Of a stretch of DNA of 44,284 nucleotides, positions 1 to 7,974 are shown piece by piece. The notes beneath the pieces were generated by a model, which made no database searches, had not been told where the DNA came from, and saw nothing but the letters and a program-made list of their open reading frames with translations. Origin of the DNA: Oscillospiraceae bacterium (lineage in GTDB: Bacteria > Bacillota > Clostridia > Oscillospirales > Oscillospiraceae). How positions within the stretch are numbered: the stretch's first letter is position 1; each line of letters opens with the position of its first letter. The stretch covers positions 1 to 44,284 of the forward strand of contig WRDH01000023.1 of NCBI GenBank assembly GCA_009783555.1. The letters are read 5' to 3'. Position numbers and translations under genes: made by a program.

Positions 1-102
1 TGCATTAAACTCATAAAAACCAAGATATACAGCGTCGGCTCCGTTTTGAACGGCTGCGACAACACCCTCGGGATTACCCGCAGGGGAAAGAATTTCGAGC
101 AC
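1..102 (-). CDS. Peptidase U32 family protein, N-terminal fragment (runs off the left edge)
   Basis: The 34 visible codons read MLEILSPAGNPEGV and then NGADAVYLG, which is the characteristic N-terminus of U32 collagenase-like peptidases (the YhbU/RlhA/TrhP group). Members with known roles modify RNA (23S rRNA or tRNA hydroxylation); others are annotated as proteases. I choose a GTG start at 102 because an AAAGGTGAG ribosome site lies a few bases upstream and an in-frame stop lies just before it. The remainder is outside the window, so the subfamily cannot be decided. Confidence 0.75.
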   Translation of the reverse strand, partial: MLEILSPAGNPEGVVAAVQNGADAVYLGFYEFNA

Positions 103-238
103 GGGAACTCACCTTTACTATGAGATATACTAGATGTAATATGCGCTAGAAAGTTACAAATAGTAACATAGTATATCACATTTTCATTGAAATTACCAGA
201 CAAAGTTGTAAAAAGTTTTACAAAAAAGTTTTACTTCC

Positions 239-323
239 CGTCATTGCGAACCGTCCGCAGACGGTGTGGCAATCCATCAAGACAGGGGGACCAAGACAGG
301 GGGACGGTTCATCTGTCTTGACA
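239..323. repeat. Composite intergenic repeat: CATTGCG hairpin followed by GACAGGGGGACGG units
   Basis: A CATTGCGA...GGCAATCC hairpin-type unit (239-277) is followed by two copies of the unit CAAGACAGGGGGAC, the second ending in CTGTCTTGAC so that it folds back on itself. The same two families recur in this window (2823-2920, 14988-15064, 31984-32060). The element ends at a TTGACA (318-323) that sits at the right distance to act as a -35 box for moaA. Confidence 0.7.
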
Positions 324-346
324 GAGAACTATTGAAGTGATAGTTT
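318..346 (+). promoter_or_regulatory. Possible moaA promoter using a repeat-borne -35 box
   Basis: TTGACA (318-323), a 17-bp spacer and TAGTTT (341-346). The -35 is perfect but the -10 is weak. It would start transcription about 4 bases before the moaA ATG, giving an almost leaderless mRNA; no clear Shine-Dalgarno sequence is visible before moaA, which is at least consistent with that. Confidence 0.3.
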
Positions 347-356
347 TATTGATACT

Positions 357-1295
357 ATGTTAGATCAATTTAAAAGAGATGTTCATTACCTTCGTTTGTC
401 GGTTACGGATAAGTGTAACCTGCGTTGTATTTACTGTATGCCTGAATCAGGCGTTGCAAGGCTTCGGCATGAGGATATACTCTCTGTTGAAGAGATTGCT
501 GATGTTGTGCAGGCATGTTCGGCATGCGGTATTAACAAGGTTCGCATTACAGGGGGTGAGCCTCTTGTGCGTCGCGGAATAATTGAGATATGCAAAAGAG
601 TGGCGGGGACGAAGGGCATTTCCGAGGTCTGCCTGACAACAAACGGGATTCTCATGCCGAAGTTTGCGGATGAATTAAAAACCGCAGGGGTGAACCGCAT
701 AAATATCAGCCTTGATTCGCTCAGACATGCGACATACAACGAAATCACAAGAGACAATGCTTTGGATGAGGCTCTTATCGGGTTGCGGGTTGCGCTTGAA
801 ACCGACTTTGACGCAATCAAAGTAAACGCCGTGCTTATAGGCGGCGTCAATGACGACGATATTCTTGATTTACTCGATTTAACACGCAAGTACAAGCTTG
901 ATGTGCGTTTCATAGAGCTAATGCCGATAGGCGAATGTGCAGACTGGGCAAGCAGCAGGTTTGTTAGCGCACAAAACATTCTAAAACTTGCTCCGGATCT
1001 GAAGGAAGCAGGCACAGATGGCGTGTCAAAACAATATATGTTACCCGACGGGTTGGGTACGGTCGGTCTTATCAGACCGATAAGCTCACACTTCTGCCCG
1101 ACATGCAACAGAATACGCATAACAGCCGAAGGTAAGCTCAAGCCATGCTTGCATTCCGTCGATGAAATAAATCTGAGGGGATTACACGGTGCGGATTTGG
1201 AGCGGGTTATACGGGATGCAATATATGGAAAGCCGAAGAAGCATAAGTTTATGGAATCGTCTCCCCCAAGGAATATGAATGAAATCGGCGGTTAA
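357..1295 (+). CDS. moaA: GTP 3',8-cyclase MoaA (molybdenum cofactor biosynthesis)
   Basis: MoaA is a radical-SAM enzyme that converts GTP into (8S)-3',8-cyclo-GTP, the first step of molybdopterin synthesis; MoaC acts next. The N-terminal CxxxCxxC of the SAM-binding 4Fe-4S cluster is C20, C24 and C27 (CNLRCIYC). The C-terminal second cluster is in FCPTCNRIR followed by LKPCL. The chain ends in Gly-Gly, as in typical MoaA where the GG tail enters the active site. At 312 aa it is about the usual length. moaC follows at 2955 with two minus-strand genes in between; the convergent lipoprotein gene overlaps its 3' end by 4 bp. Confidence 0.95.
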   Translation: MLDQFKRDVHYLRLSVTDKCNLRCIYCMPESGVARLRHEDILSVEEIADVVQACSACGINKVRITGGEPLVRRGIIEICKRVAGTKGISEVCLTTNGILMPKFADELKTAGVNRINISLDSLRHATYNEITRDNALDEALIGLRVALETDFDAIKVNAVLIGGVNDDDILDLLDLTRKYKLDVRFIELMPIGECADWASSRFVSAQNILKLAPDLKEAGTDGVSKQYMLPDGLGTVGLIRPISSHFCPTCNRIRITAEGKLKPCLHSVDEINLRGLHGADLERVIRDAIYGKPKKHKFMESSPPRNMNEIGG

Positions 1296-1726
1296 TACCC
1301 CCAATCGTCTACACGCCATGTGCCGTTAGCGCGGTCTCTGATGAGAATCCAGCTCCAGTTATAGTAAGTTTCATTTGGGTTAAAACTACCGTCACCGCCT
1401 GAAGAATCTACGTAAAAATTAGAATGCAAAACAATAACATTCTCTCTTTCTACTCCATTTACACTGCCTCGCCCACTTTGCATATATGAATCAACATTGA
1501 AGTTTGATTCATCCTCATCATACCATAATTGCAACAGCTCACAGCCGACAAAATCGGCGGCGAATTTTCTTATCACTCTATCTACGGCACTTTCGATTTC
1601 CGCAGTGCTGAATCTGTCTGAAGTACCGATAGTAACTTCAACATTGTCTGTTATGCCTCCGTTTTGAACGCAGGCTGATAATGCAAAAAATATGAAAATA
1701 AGGAAAATTAGATATACTCTTTTCAT
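1292..1726 (-). CDS. Small secreted lipoprotein of unknown function
   Basis: The 144-aa protein begins with a basic, strongly hydrophobic signal segment ending in the lipobox LSAC (Cys at residue 19), so it is predicted to be lipid-anchored outside the membrane. The mature part is acidic and ends in a WILIRD...GTWRVDDWGY pattern seen in small Bacillota lipoproteins of the DUF4829 kind; I make that link from memory with low certainty. A GGGAGGT ribosome site precedes the ATG. It is convergent with moaA and downstream of the QueG-like gene. No function can be assigned. Confidence 0.75.
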   Translation of the reverse strand: MKRVYLIFLIFIFFALSACVQNGGITDNVEVTIGTSDRFSTAEIESAVDRVIRKFAADFVGCELLQLWYDEDESNFNVDSYMQSGRGSVNGVERENVIVLHSNFYVDSSGGDGSFNPNETYYNWSWILIRDRANGTWRVDDWGY

Positions 1727-1769
1727 GCCTACCTCCCTCGTCTGAAAAAACGTGTTATTCTATAACACC

Positions 1770-2777
1770 TCATATACCAAGCTTTTTGCAACCCCACTCG
1801 GCTATAGCCTTTATTCTATCATCTGCATTATCACAGTTTTGCTTGATAAGATTATTATACTTGCTGTCGCCTGAGTTTATCATGCATCTGAGGGCGTTGC
1901 ATTTCCACAACCATAGATTTTCTTCGCCTGCGTACCAGAATCGCGGGTTGAGGACATTTTTGTATGTATCTTCATCCATGCTCAAGATACTCTCCGGCGT
2001 CATAAACTCTTCAAACTCCGAAAGAAGCGGATATTCCGTGAATTCCGTGAACTTGCCTTTGTTCATCGGGCATACATCCTGACATGCATCGCAGCCGTAA
2101 ATCCACACACCCATCTGCTCTCTAATGATATCGCTTAACGCGTCTTTCTCATCAAACTGAACGCGGCAAATGCATTTTCCGGCATCCATCAACAGCTTGC
2201 CTGATAACGCCTTGGTAGGGCATGCGTCAATGCATTTGTGGCAGTTGTCGTTACATACGGATAAATAAATATTCTCCGGTGTGACATCATATTCCAGCTC
2301 CGTATCGACAACCCATGCTTCTATTATAATAAATGAACCATGCTTATCATCATACAGAAAATTATTCCGTCCGAATTTACCCAAGCCTGCTCTGACACCT
2401 GCCCACCTTGCCGGTACAGTGGCTTCGAGAATGTTGAATCCAAGCGTCTTTATGTAGGCTTCGAATTCGGTGTTAACACGATGCTCCTCTGTGTAGTCTA
2501 TTCGATTGTCAAACAGGTACATTTTTCCATAATAAGCTTCAACATCCTTTGGCACTTGGTACTTATTGTATCTCTGTGTGCATACAATAATCGATTTGCC
2601 GTTATCCGGAAGGTCATAAAAGTTGCGGTAACTGTCGTAGTATTTCTTTGATTCCGGGAATAATCCGGAGCGTTTTTCAAGCTCATTTACATACTCGTCA
2701 AACGGATCGGCAGGAATAATCCCGCACGCTGTGTAACCCAGCTTGATTGCTTTATCCTTTATTTTTTGTGATAACAT
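1770..2777 (-). CDS. QueG-like dicluster iron-sulfur protein (epoxyqueuosine reductase family)
   Basis: This 335-aa protein has the family plan of epoxyqueuosine reductase: an N-terminal corrinoid-binding-like domain, two bacterial-ferredoxin 4Fe-4S motifs (CHKCIDACPTKAL and CDACQDVCP, about residues 177-240), and a short helical C-terminus. QueG performs the last step of queuosine synthesis in tRNA. The sequence diverges from textbook QueG, and no queuosine genes are nearby, so a related reductase or a corrinoid-reducing protein is possible. An AAGGAA ribosome site supports the ATG at 2777. Confidence 0.7.
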   Translation of the reverse strand: MLSQKIKDKAIKLGYTACGIIPADPFDEYVNELEKRSGLFPESKKYYDSYRNFYDLPDNGKSIIVCTQRYNKYQVPKDVEAYYGKMYLFDNRIDYTEEHRVNTEFEAYIKTLGFNILEATVPARWAGVRAGLGKFGRNNFLYDDKHGSFIIIEAWVVDTELEYDVTPENIYLSVCNDNCHKCIDACPTKALSGKLLMDAGKCICRVQFDEKDALSDIIREQMGVWIYGCDACQDVCPMNKGKFTEFTEYPLLSEFEEFMTPESILSMDEDTYKNVLNPRFWYAGEENLWLWKCNALRCMINSGDSKYNNLIKQNCDNADDRIKAIAEWGCKKLGI

Positions 2778-2822
2778 ATGATAATTCCTTCCTTTTTCCT
2801 TCAGTTTCTTGATATAGTATAT

Positions 2823-2920
2823 ACAAGACAGGGGGACAGGTCAACTGTCTTGTCCATGCATCAAACACTGTTTCCCTACAAACACAAGGACAAGACAGTT
2901 GACCTGTCCCCCTGTCTTGT
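2823..2920. repeat. Nested palindromic repeat with 33-bp perfect inverted arms
   Basis: Positions 2823-2855 and 2888-2920 are perfect 33-bp inverted repeats separated by 32 bp. Each arm is itself a hairpin: ACAAGACAG at its start pairs with CTGTCTTGT near its end. The core resembles the element at 278-323 and decayed copies at 34519-34535 and 35104-35158. No transposase is encoded. It looks like a MITE- or REP-type element and may also fold as a bidirectional transcription barrier between the QueG-like gene and moaC. Confidence 0.8.
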
Positions 2921-2954
2921 GCTAGAGTAGACAAAATATAGCGAGGGAGTTTAT

Positions 2955-3434
2955 ATGGAGGATTTTTCACATTTTAATGGTGATGGACGTGCTATAATGG
3001 TTAATGTAAGCGGCAAGTTTTCTACACTTCGCACAGCGGTTGCGGGCGGGACGGTCTTTGTTAATCCCGAAGTTTTTGATTTAATTATGTGCAACAAGAT
3101 GAAAAAAGGTGATGTTCTTGCGGTTGCACAAGTTGCAGGGATAATGGCTGCAAAAAAGACTTCGGAAATTATCCCGATGTGCCATCCCATAGCTATAACA
3201 GGTGCTGATATTTCGTTCGATCCCGACGAAGAGCGAAACGCGATAGAAATAACCGCAACGATCCGCTGCAAAGGAGAAACGGGTGTTGAGATGGAAGCAC
3301 TCACTGCAGTTACCGTTGCTGCGCTCACAATCTACGATATGTGCAAAGCCGTACAAAAAGATATTAAGATAAGCGACATTCGGTTATTAAGTAAAACAGG
3401 CGGGGTATCGGGGGACTATAGAATTGAAAGTTGA
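2955..3434 (+). CDS. moaC: Cyclic pyranopterin monophosphate synthase MoaC
   Basis: MoaC turns the MoaA product into cyclic pyranopterin monophosphate. The family motifs are all present: MCHPIA (about residues 75-80), EMEALTAVTVAALTIYDMCK (about 115-134) with the catalytic region, and LLSKTGGVSGDY near the C-terminus. At 159 aa it is full length. An AGCGAGGGAG ribosome site precedes the ATG. It is followed after a short tandem-repeat spacer by the 57-aa Cys-rich gene and the MOSC gene, probably one transcript. Confidence 0.96.
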   Translation: MEDFSHFNGDGRAIMVNVSGKFSTLRTAVAGGTVFVNPEVFDLIMCNKMKKGDVLAVAQVAGIMAAKKTSEIIPMCHPIAITGADISFDPDEERNAIEITATIRCKGETGVEMEALTAVTVAALTIYDMCKAVQKDIKISDIRLLSKTGGVSGDYRIES

Positions 3435-3443
3435 AAGTTGAAA

Positions 3444-3617
3444 ATGGAAAGTAAATTTAATCCGTATGAAGTGTTAGCAGACAAAAACAATCTGATATGT
3501 GAATGTCCGGAAACCGATTGCGAATGGTTTGACAAGTGTAAGGAATGTGTTGCTTTGCATAGGTTTTGTAAAACAGTTCCGAACTGTTTAGATTTTGATG
3601 GTAAGAATTTTGTATGA
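3444..3617 (+). CDS. Small Cys-rich protein (57 aa) between moaC and the MOSC gene
   Basis: This short gene encodes 57 aa with seven cysteines packed in the second half (CECPETDCEWFDKCKECV, then FCKTVPNC), suggesting metal or Fe-S binding. The spacing recalls small Cys-rich proteins of the DUF6485 type, but I am not certain. Its TGA stop overlaps the ATG of the MOSC gene in an ATGA arrangement, which argues strongly for translational coupling and thus a real gene. No strong ribosome site is visible because a TTGAAAG tandem tract lies directly upstream. A role in molybdenum-cofactor or sulfur handling is an inference from position only. Confidence 0.7.
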   Translation: MESKFNPYEVLADKNNLICECPETDCEWFDKCKECVALHRFCKTVPNCLDFDGKNFV

Positions 3618-4048
3618 CTTCTGTTATTGCGGTATGTATCAGTAATATTAAGGGTATCACTAAGACATCTGTTCCCGATGTATATGTTAAGGCAGATTAT
3701 GGTATAGAGGGTGATGCTCATGCAGGCGAGGGACATAGGCAGGTTAGTTTGCTTGCTGTAGAGAGCACCGACAGGCTGCGCAGTAAGATATCGGATCTTG
3801 AAGCGGGCGTCTTTGCAGAGAACATACTTACAAGCGGAATATGTCTTCATGAGCTTCCAATTGGGACAAAGTTGTTTATTGGCGAAACTATCCTTGAGGT
3901 GACGCAAATCGGTAAGGAATGCCATAACGAGGGATGTGCAATAAAACAGCAAACAGGCGAGTGTGTCATGCCTCGCGAGGGGATATTCGCTTCTGTACTG
4001 CAGGGTGGCATGATTAGGCCGGGAGACGGAATACAAGTAGAAAATTGA
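3614..4048 (+). CDS. MOSC domain protein
   Basis: MOSC domains bind molybdenum cofactor and act in sulfur transfer to it or in Moco-dependent reduction. The 144-aa protein covers the compact bacterial MOSC fold: GIEGDAHAG near residue 31, a hydrophobic core, FAENILTSG, and the conserved Cys in GKECHNEGCAI (about residues 98-107). It starts inside the stop of the Cys-rich gene and closes the moaC cluster. Stand-alone MOSC proteins of this size commonly sit beside moaC and mogA in Clostridia. Confidence 0.88.
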   Translation: MTSVIAVCISNIKGITKTSVPDVYVKADYGIEGDAHAGEGHRQVSLLAVESTDRLRSKISDLEAGVFAENILTSGICLHELPIGTKLFIGETILEVTQIGKECHNEGCAIKQQTGECVMPREGIFASVLQGGMIRPGDGIQVEN

Positions 4049-4083
4049 AAACTATGGGTTGCCAATCACGAGGTGCATGCTCT

Positions 4084-4187
4084 CGTCATTCTGCGCGTAG
4101 TCGCAGAATCCATGTCGCAATTATATTATTTGTCCGACAGAATACCTACACACCGCAATAGATTCTGCGACTACGCGCAGAATGACG
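4084..4187. repeat. ATTCTGCG-type inverted repeat (27-bp perfect arms)
   Basis: Arm 4084-4110 starts CGTCATTCTGCGCG and is exactly complementary to 4161-4187. Each arm also contains its own short palindrome (TTCTGCG...CGCAGAA). A near-identical element is at 17258-17360 and a decayed one near 33786-33812. It fills the gap between the MOSC gene and hisIE. Confidence 0.85.
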
Positions 4188-4206
4188 GAAACAATGGAGA
4201 ACAAAA

Positions 4207-4935
4207 ATGATTGAAATTTCTGAACTAAAGTTTGATAAAGACGGGCTTATTCCCGCCGTGGTGGTTGATGCTGAATCGGGCGATGTTCTTATGCTTGCAT
4301 ATATGAATGAGAAAAGCTTGAACATCAGCATTGATGAAGGAAGAACGTTTTTTTGGTCACGTTCCCGCAATGAGATTTGGCAAAAAGGCAAAACATCAGG
4401 TAATATTCAACATATTGTAAGCATTAGAGCCGATTGTGATAAGGATTCGCTTGTAGTGACAGTAAAAAAAGATGGCCCCGCTTGTCATACAGGAGCGGAA
4501 TCGTGCTTCTTTGAAGACCTCTATGTCGCCGACGCAGGTAGTAATAGAGATAGATCGGCAGATAGAGCAACGAATAGCGAAACAGACAGTGCAACAGCAA
4601 CAAAGCCGTTTTCCCTCAATACATTACATGAAATAGTCGAAGACCGGAAAGAAAATAAAAAGCCCGGCTCTTATACAACATACCTCTTTGAAAAGGGGCT
4701 TGATAAAATACTAAAAAAACTTGGCGAAGAAACAACCGAGGTAATAATCGCCGCAAAATCAGATGACAAAGCCGAAACTATCTACGAGCTCGCGGATTTG
4801 ACATATCATGCATTGGTGTTGATGACAGAAATGGGTATCACCCTTGAAGATGTGAAACGGGAACTGGCTTCACGACATATTGGGGTAGAAGGATGCCCTC
4901 TTCCCGAAGAAGATACCGCCACAGGCGGCGGGTGA
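4207..4935 (+). CDS. hisIE: Bifunctional phosphoribosyl-AMP cyclohydrolase / phosphoribosyl-ATP pyrophosphatase HisIE
   Basis: Catalyses steps 2 and 3 of histidine synthesis. The HisI domain (residues 1 to about 105) shows LMLAYMN, FWSRSR, and the zinc-site region RADCDKD and GPACHTG. The HisE domain (about 140-235) shows KKLGEETTEVIIAAK and ELADLTYHALVLM. The two are joined by a long polar linker rich in Asp, Arg, Ser and Thr (about residues 112-135) that looks low-complexity. The gene lies apart from any other his operon genes except the phosphatase that follows 40 bp later. Confidence 0.93.
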   Translation: MIEISELKFDKDGLIPAVVVDAESGDVLMLAYMNEKSLNISIDEGRTFFWSRSRNEIWQKGKTSGNIQHIVSIRADCDKDSLVVTVKKDGPACHTGAESCFFEDLYVADAGSNRDRSADRATNSETDSATATKPFSLNTLHEIVEDRKENKKPGSYTTYLFEKGLDKILKKLGEETTEVIIAAKSDDKAETIYELADLTYHALVLMTEMGITLEDVKRELASRHIGVEGCPLPEEDTATGGG

Positions 4936-4975
4936 TGTTGGGGAAATGATAATGTAGAAATATGGAGAATATTAA

Positions 4976-5794
4976 TTGATTAAGGGTTATCAAAGCTTAC
5001 ATACGCATACGACTTATTGTGACGGGACATTATCCGCCGAAGAAATGATTATTGCCGCAATAAAAAAAGGCGGAGGTTCGATTGGATTTTCCGAGCACTC
5101 GTTTGTTCCGTTTGATCCTGAGTATTCAATGAAGCTTGAAGATACACCGGCTTATATCATTGAGGTCAACGCTCTTAAAGAAAAATACAAAGATTCGTTT
5201 GAAGTTTATCTTGGCTTAGAGATGGATTATTTCACAGACAAGAGACCTAAGGGGTTAGATTATGTTATCGGCGCAGTGCATCATGTTGAAAAGGGTGGCA
5301 TATACATCACCGTTGACGGGCCTGCAAAGCATTTGCATAAAATGGCTGCGATGCACTTTAACAGAGATTATTATGCTATGGCGGAATCTTACTACGAAAC
5401 CGTTGCGAATGTTGTCTCAAAAACCGGTGCGGATATAATTGGACACTTTGATCTAATTGCGAAGAATAATGATGATGGCAGCATGTTCGATGAAATGCAC
5501 CCGAGATATATAAGTGCGGCTATCAGTGCTATGGAACGAGTAATTAAGGAATGCAAAATTTTTGAGATAAATACAGGCGCAATGTATCGGCGAGGCTTAT
5601 CGGCACCTTATCCGGCGGTACATTTGTTAAAAGAACTGCAAAAACGCGGCGGCGAAGTGATTCTCTCAAGTGACAGCCATGATGCAGAGTCGCTGTACTA
5701 TAAATTTGATGAAATGCGGGAACTTGTCAAATCCTGCGGTTTTAAGTATATCAAGCGACTGACAAAAAAAGGATTCATTGACGAGAAACTCTAA
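4976..5794 (+). CDS. PHP-family histidinol-phosphatase (HisK type)
   Basis: A 272-aa PHP-fold metal phosphoesterase. Metal ligands are visible in HTHTTYCDG (residues 9-17), FSEHS (about 38), GLEMDYF, IGAVHH, GHFDL and SSDSHDAES. HisK-type enzymes release inorganic phosphate from histidinol phosphate, and the position directly after hisIE supports that role over other PHP functions. The start is TTG at 4976 with a TGGAGAAT ribosome site; there is no ATG alternative near the N-terminal metal motif. Confidence 0.85.
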   Translation: MIKGYQSLHTHTTYCDGTLSAEEMIIAAIKKGGGSIGFSEHSFVPFDPEYSMKLEDTPAYIIEVNALKEKYKDSFEVYLGLEMDYFTDKRPKGLDYVIGAVHHVEKGGIYITVDGPAKHLHKMAAMHFNRDYYAMAESYYETVANVVSKTGADIIGHFDLIAKNNDDGSMFDEMHPRYISAAISAMERVIKECKIFEINTGAMYRRGLSAPYPAVHLLKELQKRGGEVILSSDSHDAESLYYKFDEMRELVKSCGFKYIKRLTKKGFIDEKL

Positions 5795-5824
5795 TTTCAA
5801 CTTATACAAAGGATGGTAACTGGT

Positions 5825-7921
5825 ATGAACAAGCTGCCGCAAATGTACGGGATGATGGTCTTTAGCGACCATGTTATGAAGCATCGCTTGCCTGCTAACA
5901 TCTATGATGCACTTAATAAAACGATTCAAGATGGCAGCAAGCTTGATGTCATTGTTGCCGATGCAGTCGCAAAAGTTATGAAAGATTGGGCAATTGAACT
6001 TGGAGCTACACATTACACTCATTGGTTTCAACCGATGACGGGCATAACTGCGGAAAAACATGACAGCTTTATATCCCCAACAGGCGACGGAAGGGCTATC
6101 ATGGAATTTTCCGGCAGTGCGCTCGTATCCGGCGAAGCTGATGCTTCAAGCTTCCCGTCGGGTGGTCTTCGTGCAACCTTTGAAGCGCGCGGTTACACAG
6201 CATGGGATCCGACCTCATTTGCATTTGTTCGCAGCAATACACTATATATACCAACGGCATTCTGCTCGTACGGCGGAGAAGCTCTGGACGAAAAAACACC
6301 GTTGCTCCGTTCAATGCAGGCTATCGGCAAACAAGCACTCCGCATACTGCGTTTATTTGGAAACACTGATGTAACAACGGTTAAGCCTATGGTTGGCGCA
6401 GAGCAGGAATATTTCTTGATTGATAAAAAAATGTTTGAAGAGCGAAAGGATCTAATGTATACGGGACGCACGCTTTTTGGTGCAAAATCACCAAAAGGGC
6501 AAGAACTCGACGACCAATACTACGGAGCAATAAAACCGAGAGTATCGGCATATATGAAGGCTCTTGACGAAGAACTCTGGAAACTCGGAGTTCCTGCAAA
6601 GACCGAGCACAATGAATCTGCTCCTGCCCAGCATGAACTAGCCGCTGTATATACAACGTCAAACCTGGCAACAGACCACAATCAACTCATTATGGAAATC
6701 ATGCAAAGCATTGCAAAAGACCATGGAATGATTTGCACCTTACACGAAAAGCCGTTTGACGGCATTAACGGAAGCGGTAAGCATAACAACTGGTCACTTG
6801 CAACAGGCGATGGAGTAAACCTACTTGATCCGGGTGCGACACCTCACGATAACGCGCAGTTTTTGTTATTCCTGATAGCTGTTATAAAAGCTGTTGATGA
6901 ATATCAGGATTTACTACGAATATCCACAGCCAGTGCAGGCAACGACTGCCGTCTCGGAAGCGGTGAAGCCCCCCCTGCTATTATCTCTGTCTTTGTTGGT
7001 GACGAGATTTATGCGATACTTGAAGCAATAGAAAATGATATCCACTATGATGCCGGCAATAAAGAAGATATGATGAAGATAGGCGAAACTGTACTGCCGA
7101 GCTTTCCGAAAGATACCGCTGACCGCAACAGAACATCACCATTTGCATTTACGGGCAATAAATTCGAATTTCGTATGGTCGGCTCAAAAATGTCTATTGC
7201 CAAAGCGAATACAATTCTCAATACAATAGTAGCGGAATCATTGCGGGTGTTCGCTGATGAGCTTGAAGGGGTAGATGATTTTAACACAGCACTTTATAGA
7301 ATTATAAAAAAGACAATTAAAGAACACAAGCATATACTGTTTAACGGCAACAGCTACGGCGAAAAGTGGGTATCCGAAGCGAAAAAACGCGGATTATTAA
7401 ACCTTAAAACAACACCTGATGCATTACCGTACATGATTATAGACAAAAACATCGCACTCTTTGAGCAGCATAAGGTGTTTTCGCACTCCGAGTTGCTTTC
7501 CCGATACGAAATAGGGCTCGAAAACTACTGTAAGCTCTGCAATATCGAAGCTGTAACGATATACAAAATTATTAAAAGGAATATCCTCCCCGCCGGAGCT
7601 ATTTATGCCGGGGAGTTAAGCAGTGCAGCGACAGCTAAATCAACGTTTTTGCCGGAAATAGTCTGCAAATATGAGCGCGATACAGTAAAACGTTTGTCTG
7701 AAATATCTGATGCTTTGCATAAAAAAGAAACAGAACTGTTCAATGAGCTATGTGCAGCCGAAGAAATTAAAGACCTTTTAAAGAAAGCCCACCATTACAA
7801 GGACTCTGTGCTTGTAAAGATGAGCGAGCTAAGAGAACTGACAGACGAAATGGAACTGTTGGTATCTAGAAAACACTGGCCCTTCCCGACTTACGGTGAT
7901 TTACTGTTTAGCGTGCGGTAA
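5825..7921 (+). CDS. glnN: Glutamine synthetase type III (GlnN)
   Basis: ATP-dependent synthesis of glutamine from glutamate and ammonium. The roughly 700-aa length is that of GSIII and not of the shorter GSI. Motifs include [19 protein letters not shown] (about residue 200), [20 protein letters not shown] and [17 protein letters not shown] place the start at ATG 5825 (MNKLPQMYG) because AAAGGA at 5808-5813 is well spaced for it; the in-frame ATG at 5813 lies inside that ribosome site. It is monocistronic in appearance, with no ammonium transporter or PII gene adjacent. Confidence 0.95.
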   Translation: MNKLPQMYGMMVFSDHVMKHRLPANIYDALNKTIQDGSKLDVIVADAVAKVMKDWAIELGATHYTHWFQPMTGITAEKHDSFISPTGDGRAIMEFSGSALVSGEADASSFPSGGLRATFEARGYTAWDPTSFAFVRSNTLYIPTAFCSYGGEALDEKTPLLRSMQAIGKQALRILRLFGNTDVTTVKPMVGAEQEYFLIDKKMFEERKDLMYTGRTLFGAKSPKGQELDDQYYGAIKPRVSAYMKALDEELWKLGVPAKTEHNESAPAQHELAAVYTTSNLATDHNQLIMEIMQSIAKDHGMICTLHEKPFDGINGSGKHNNWSLATGDGVNLLDPGATPHDNAQFLLFLIAVIKAVDEYQDLLRISTASAGNDCRLGSGEAPPAIISVFVGDEIYAILEAIENDIHYDAGNKEDMMKIGETVLPSFPKDTADRNRTSPFAFTGNKFEFRMVGSKMSIAKANTILNTIVAESLRVFADELEGVDDFNTALYRIIKKTIKEHKHILFNGNSYGEKWVSEAKKRGLLNLKTTPDALPYMIIDKNIALFEQHKVFSHSELLSRYEIGLENYCKLCNIEAVTIYKIIKRNILPAGAIYAGELSSAATAKSTFLPEIVCKYERDTVKRLSEISDALHKKETELFNELCAAEEIKDLLKKAHHYKDSVLVKMSELRELTDEMELLVSRKHWPFPTYGDLLFSVR

Positions 7922-7974
7922 CGAATGAGTTTAATTTGTAATACTCATTGGCTAGAAAAGGAATATTCAGTTTC

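Noticed and set aside
431-1141. 236-codon minus-strand frame opposite moaA
   Set aside because: Serine- and proline-rich shadow of the moaA codons with no signals of its own; moaA is unmistakable on the other strand.
2752-2970. 72-codon minus-strand frame in the gap before moaC
   Set aside because: Made almost entirely of the nested palindrome sequence.
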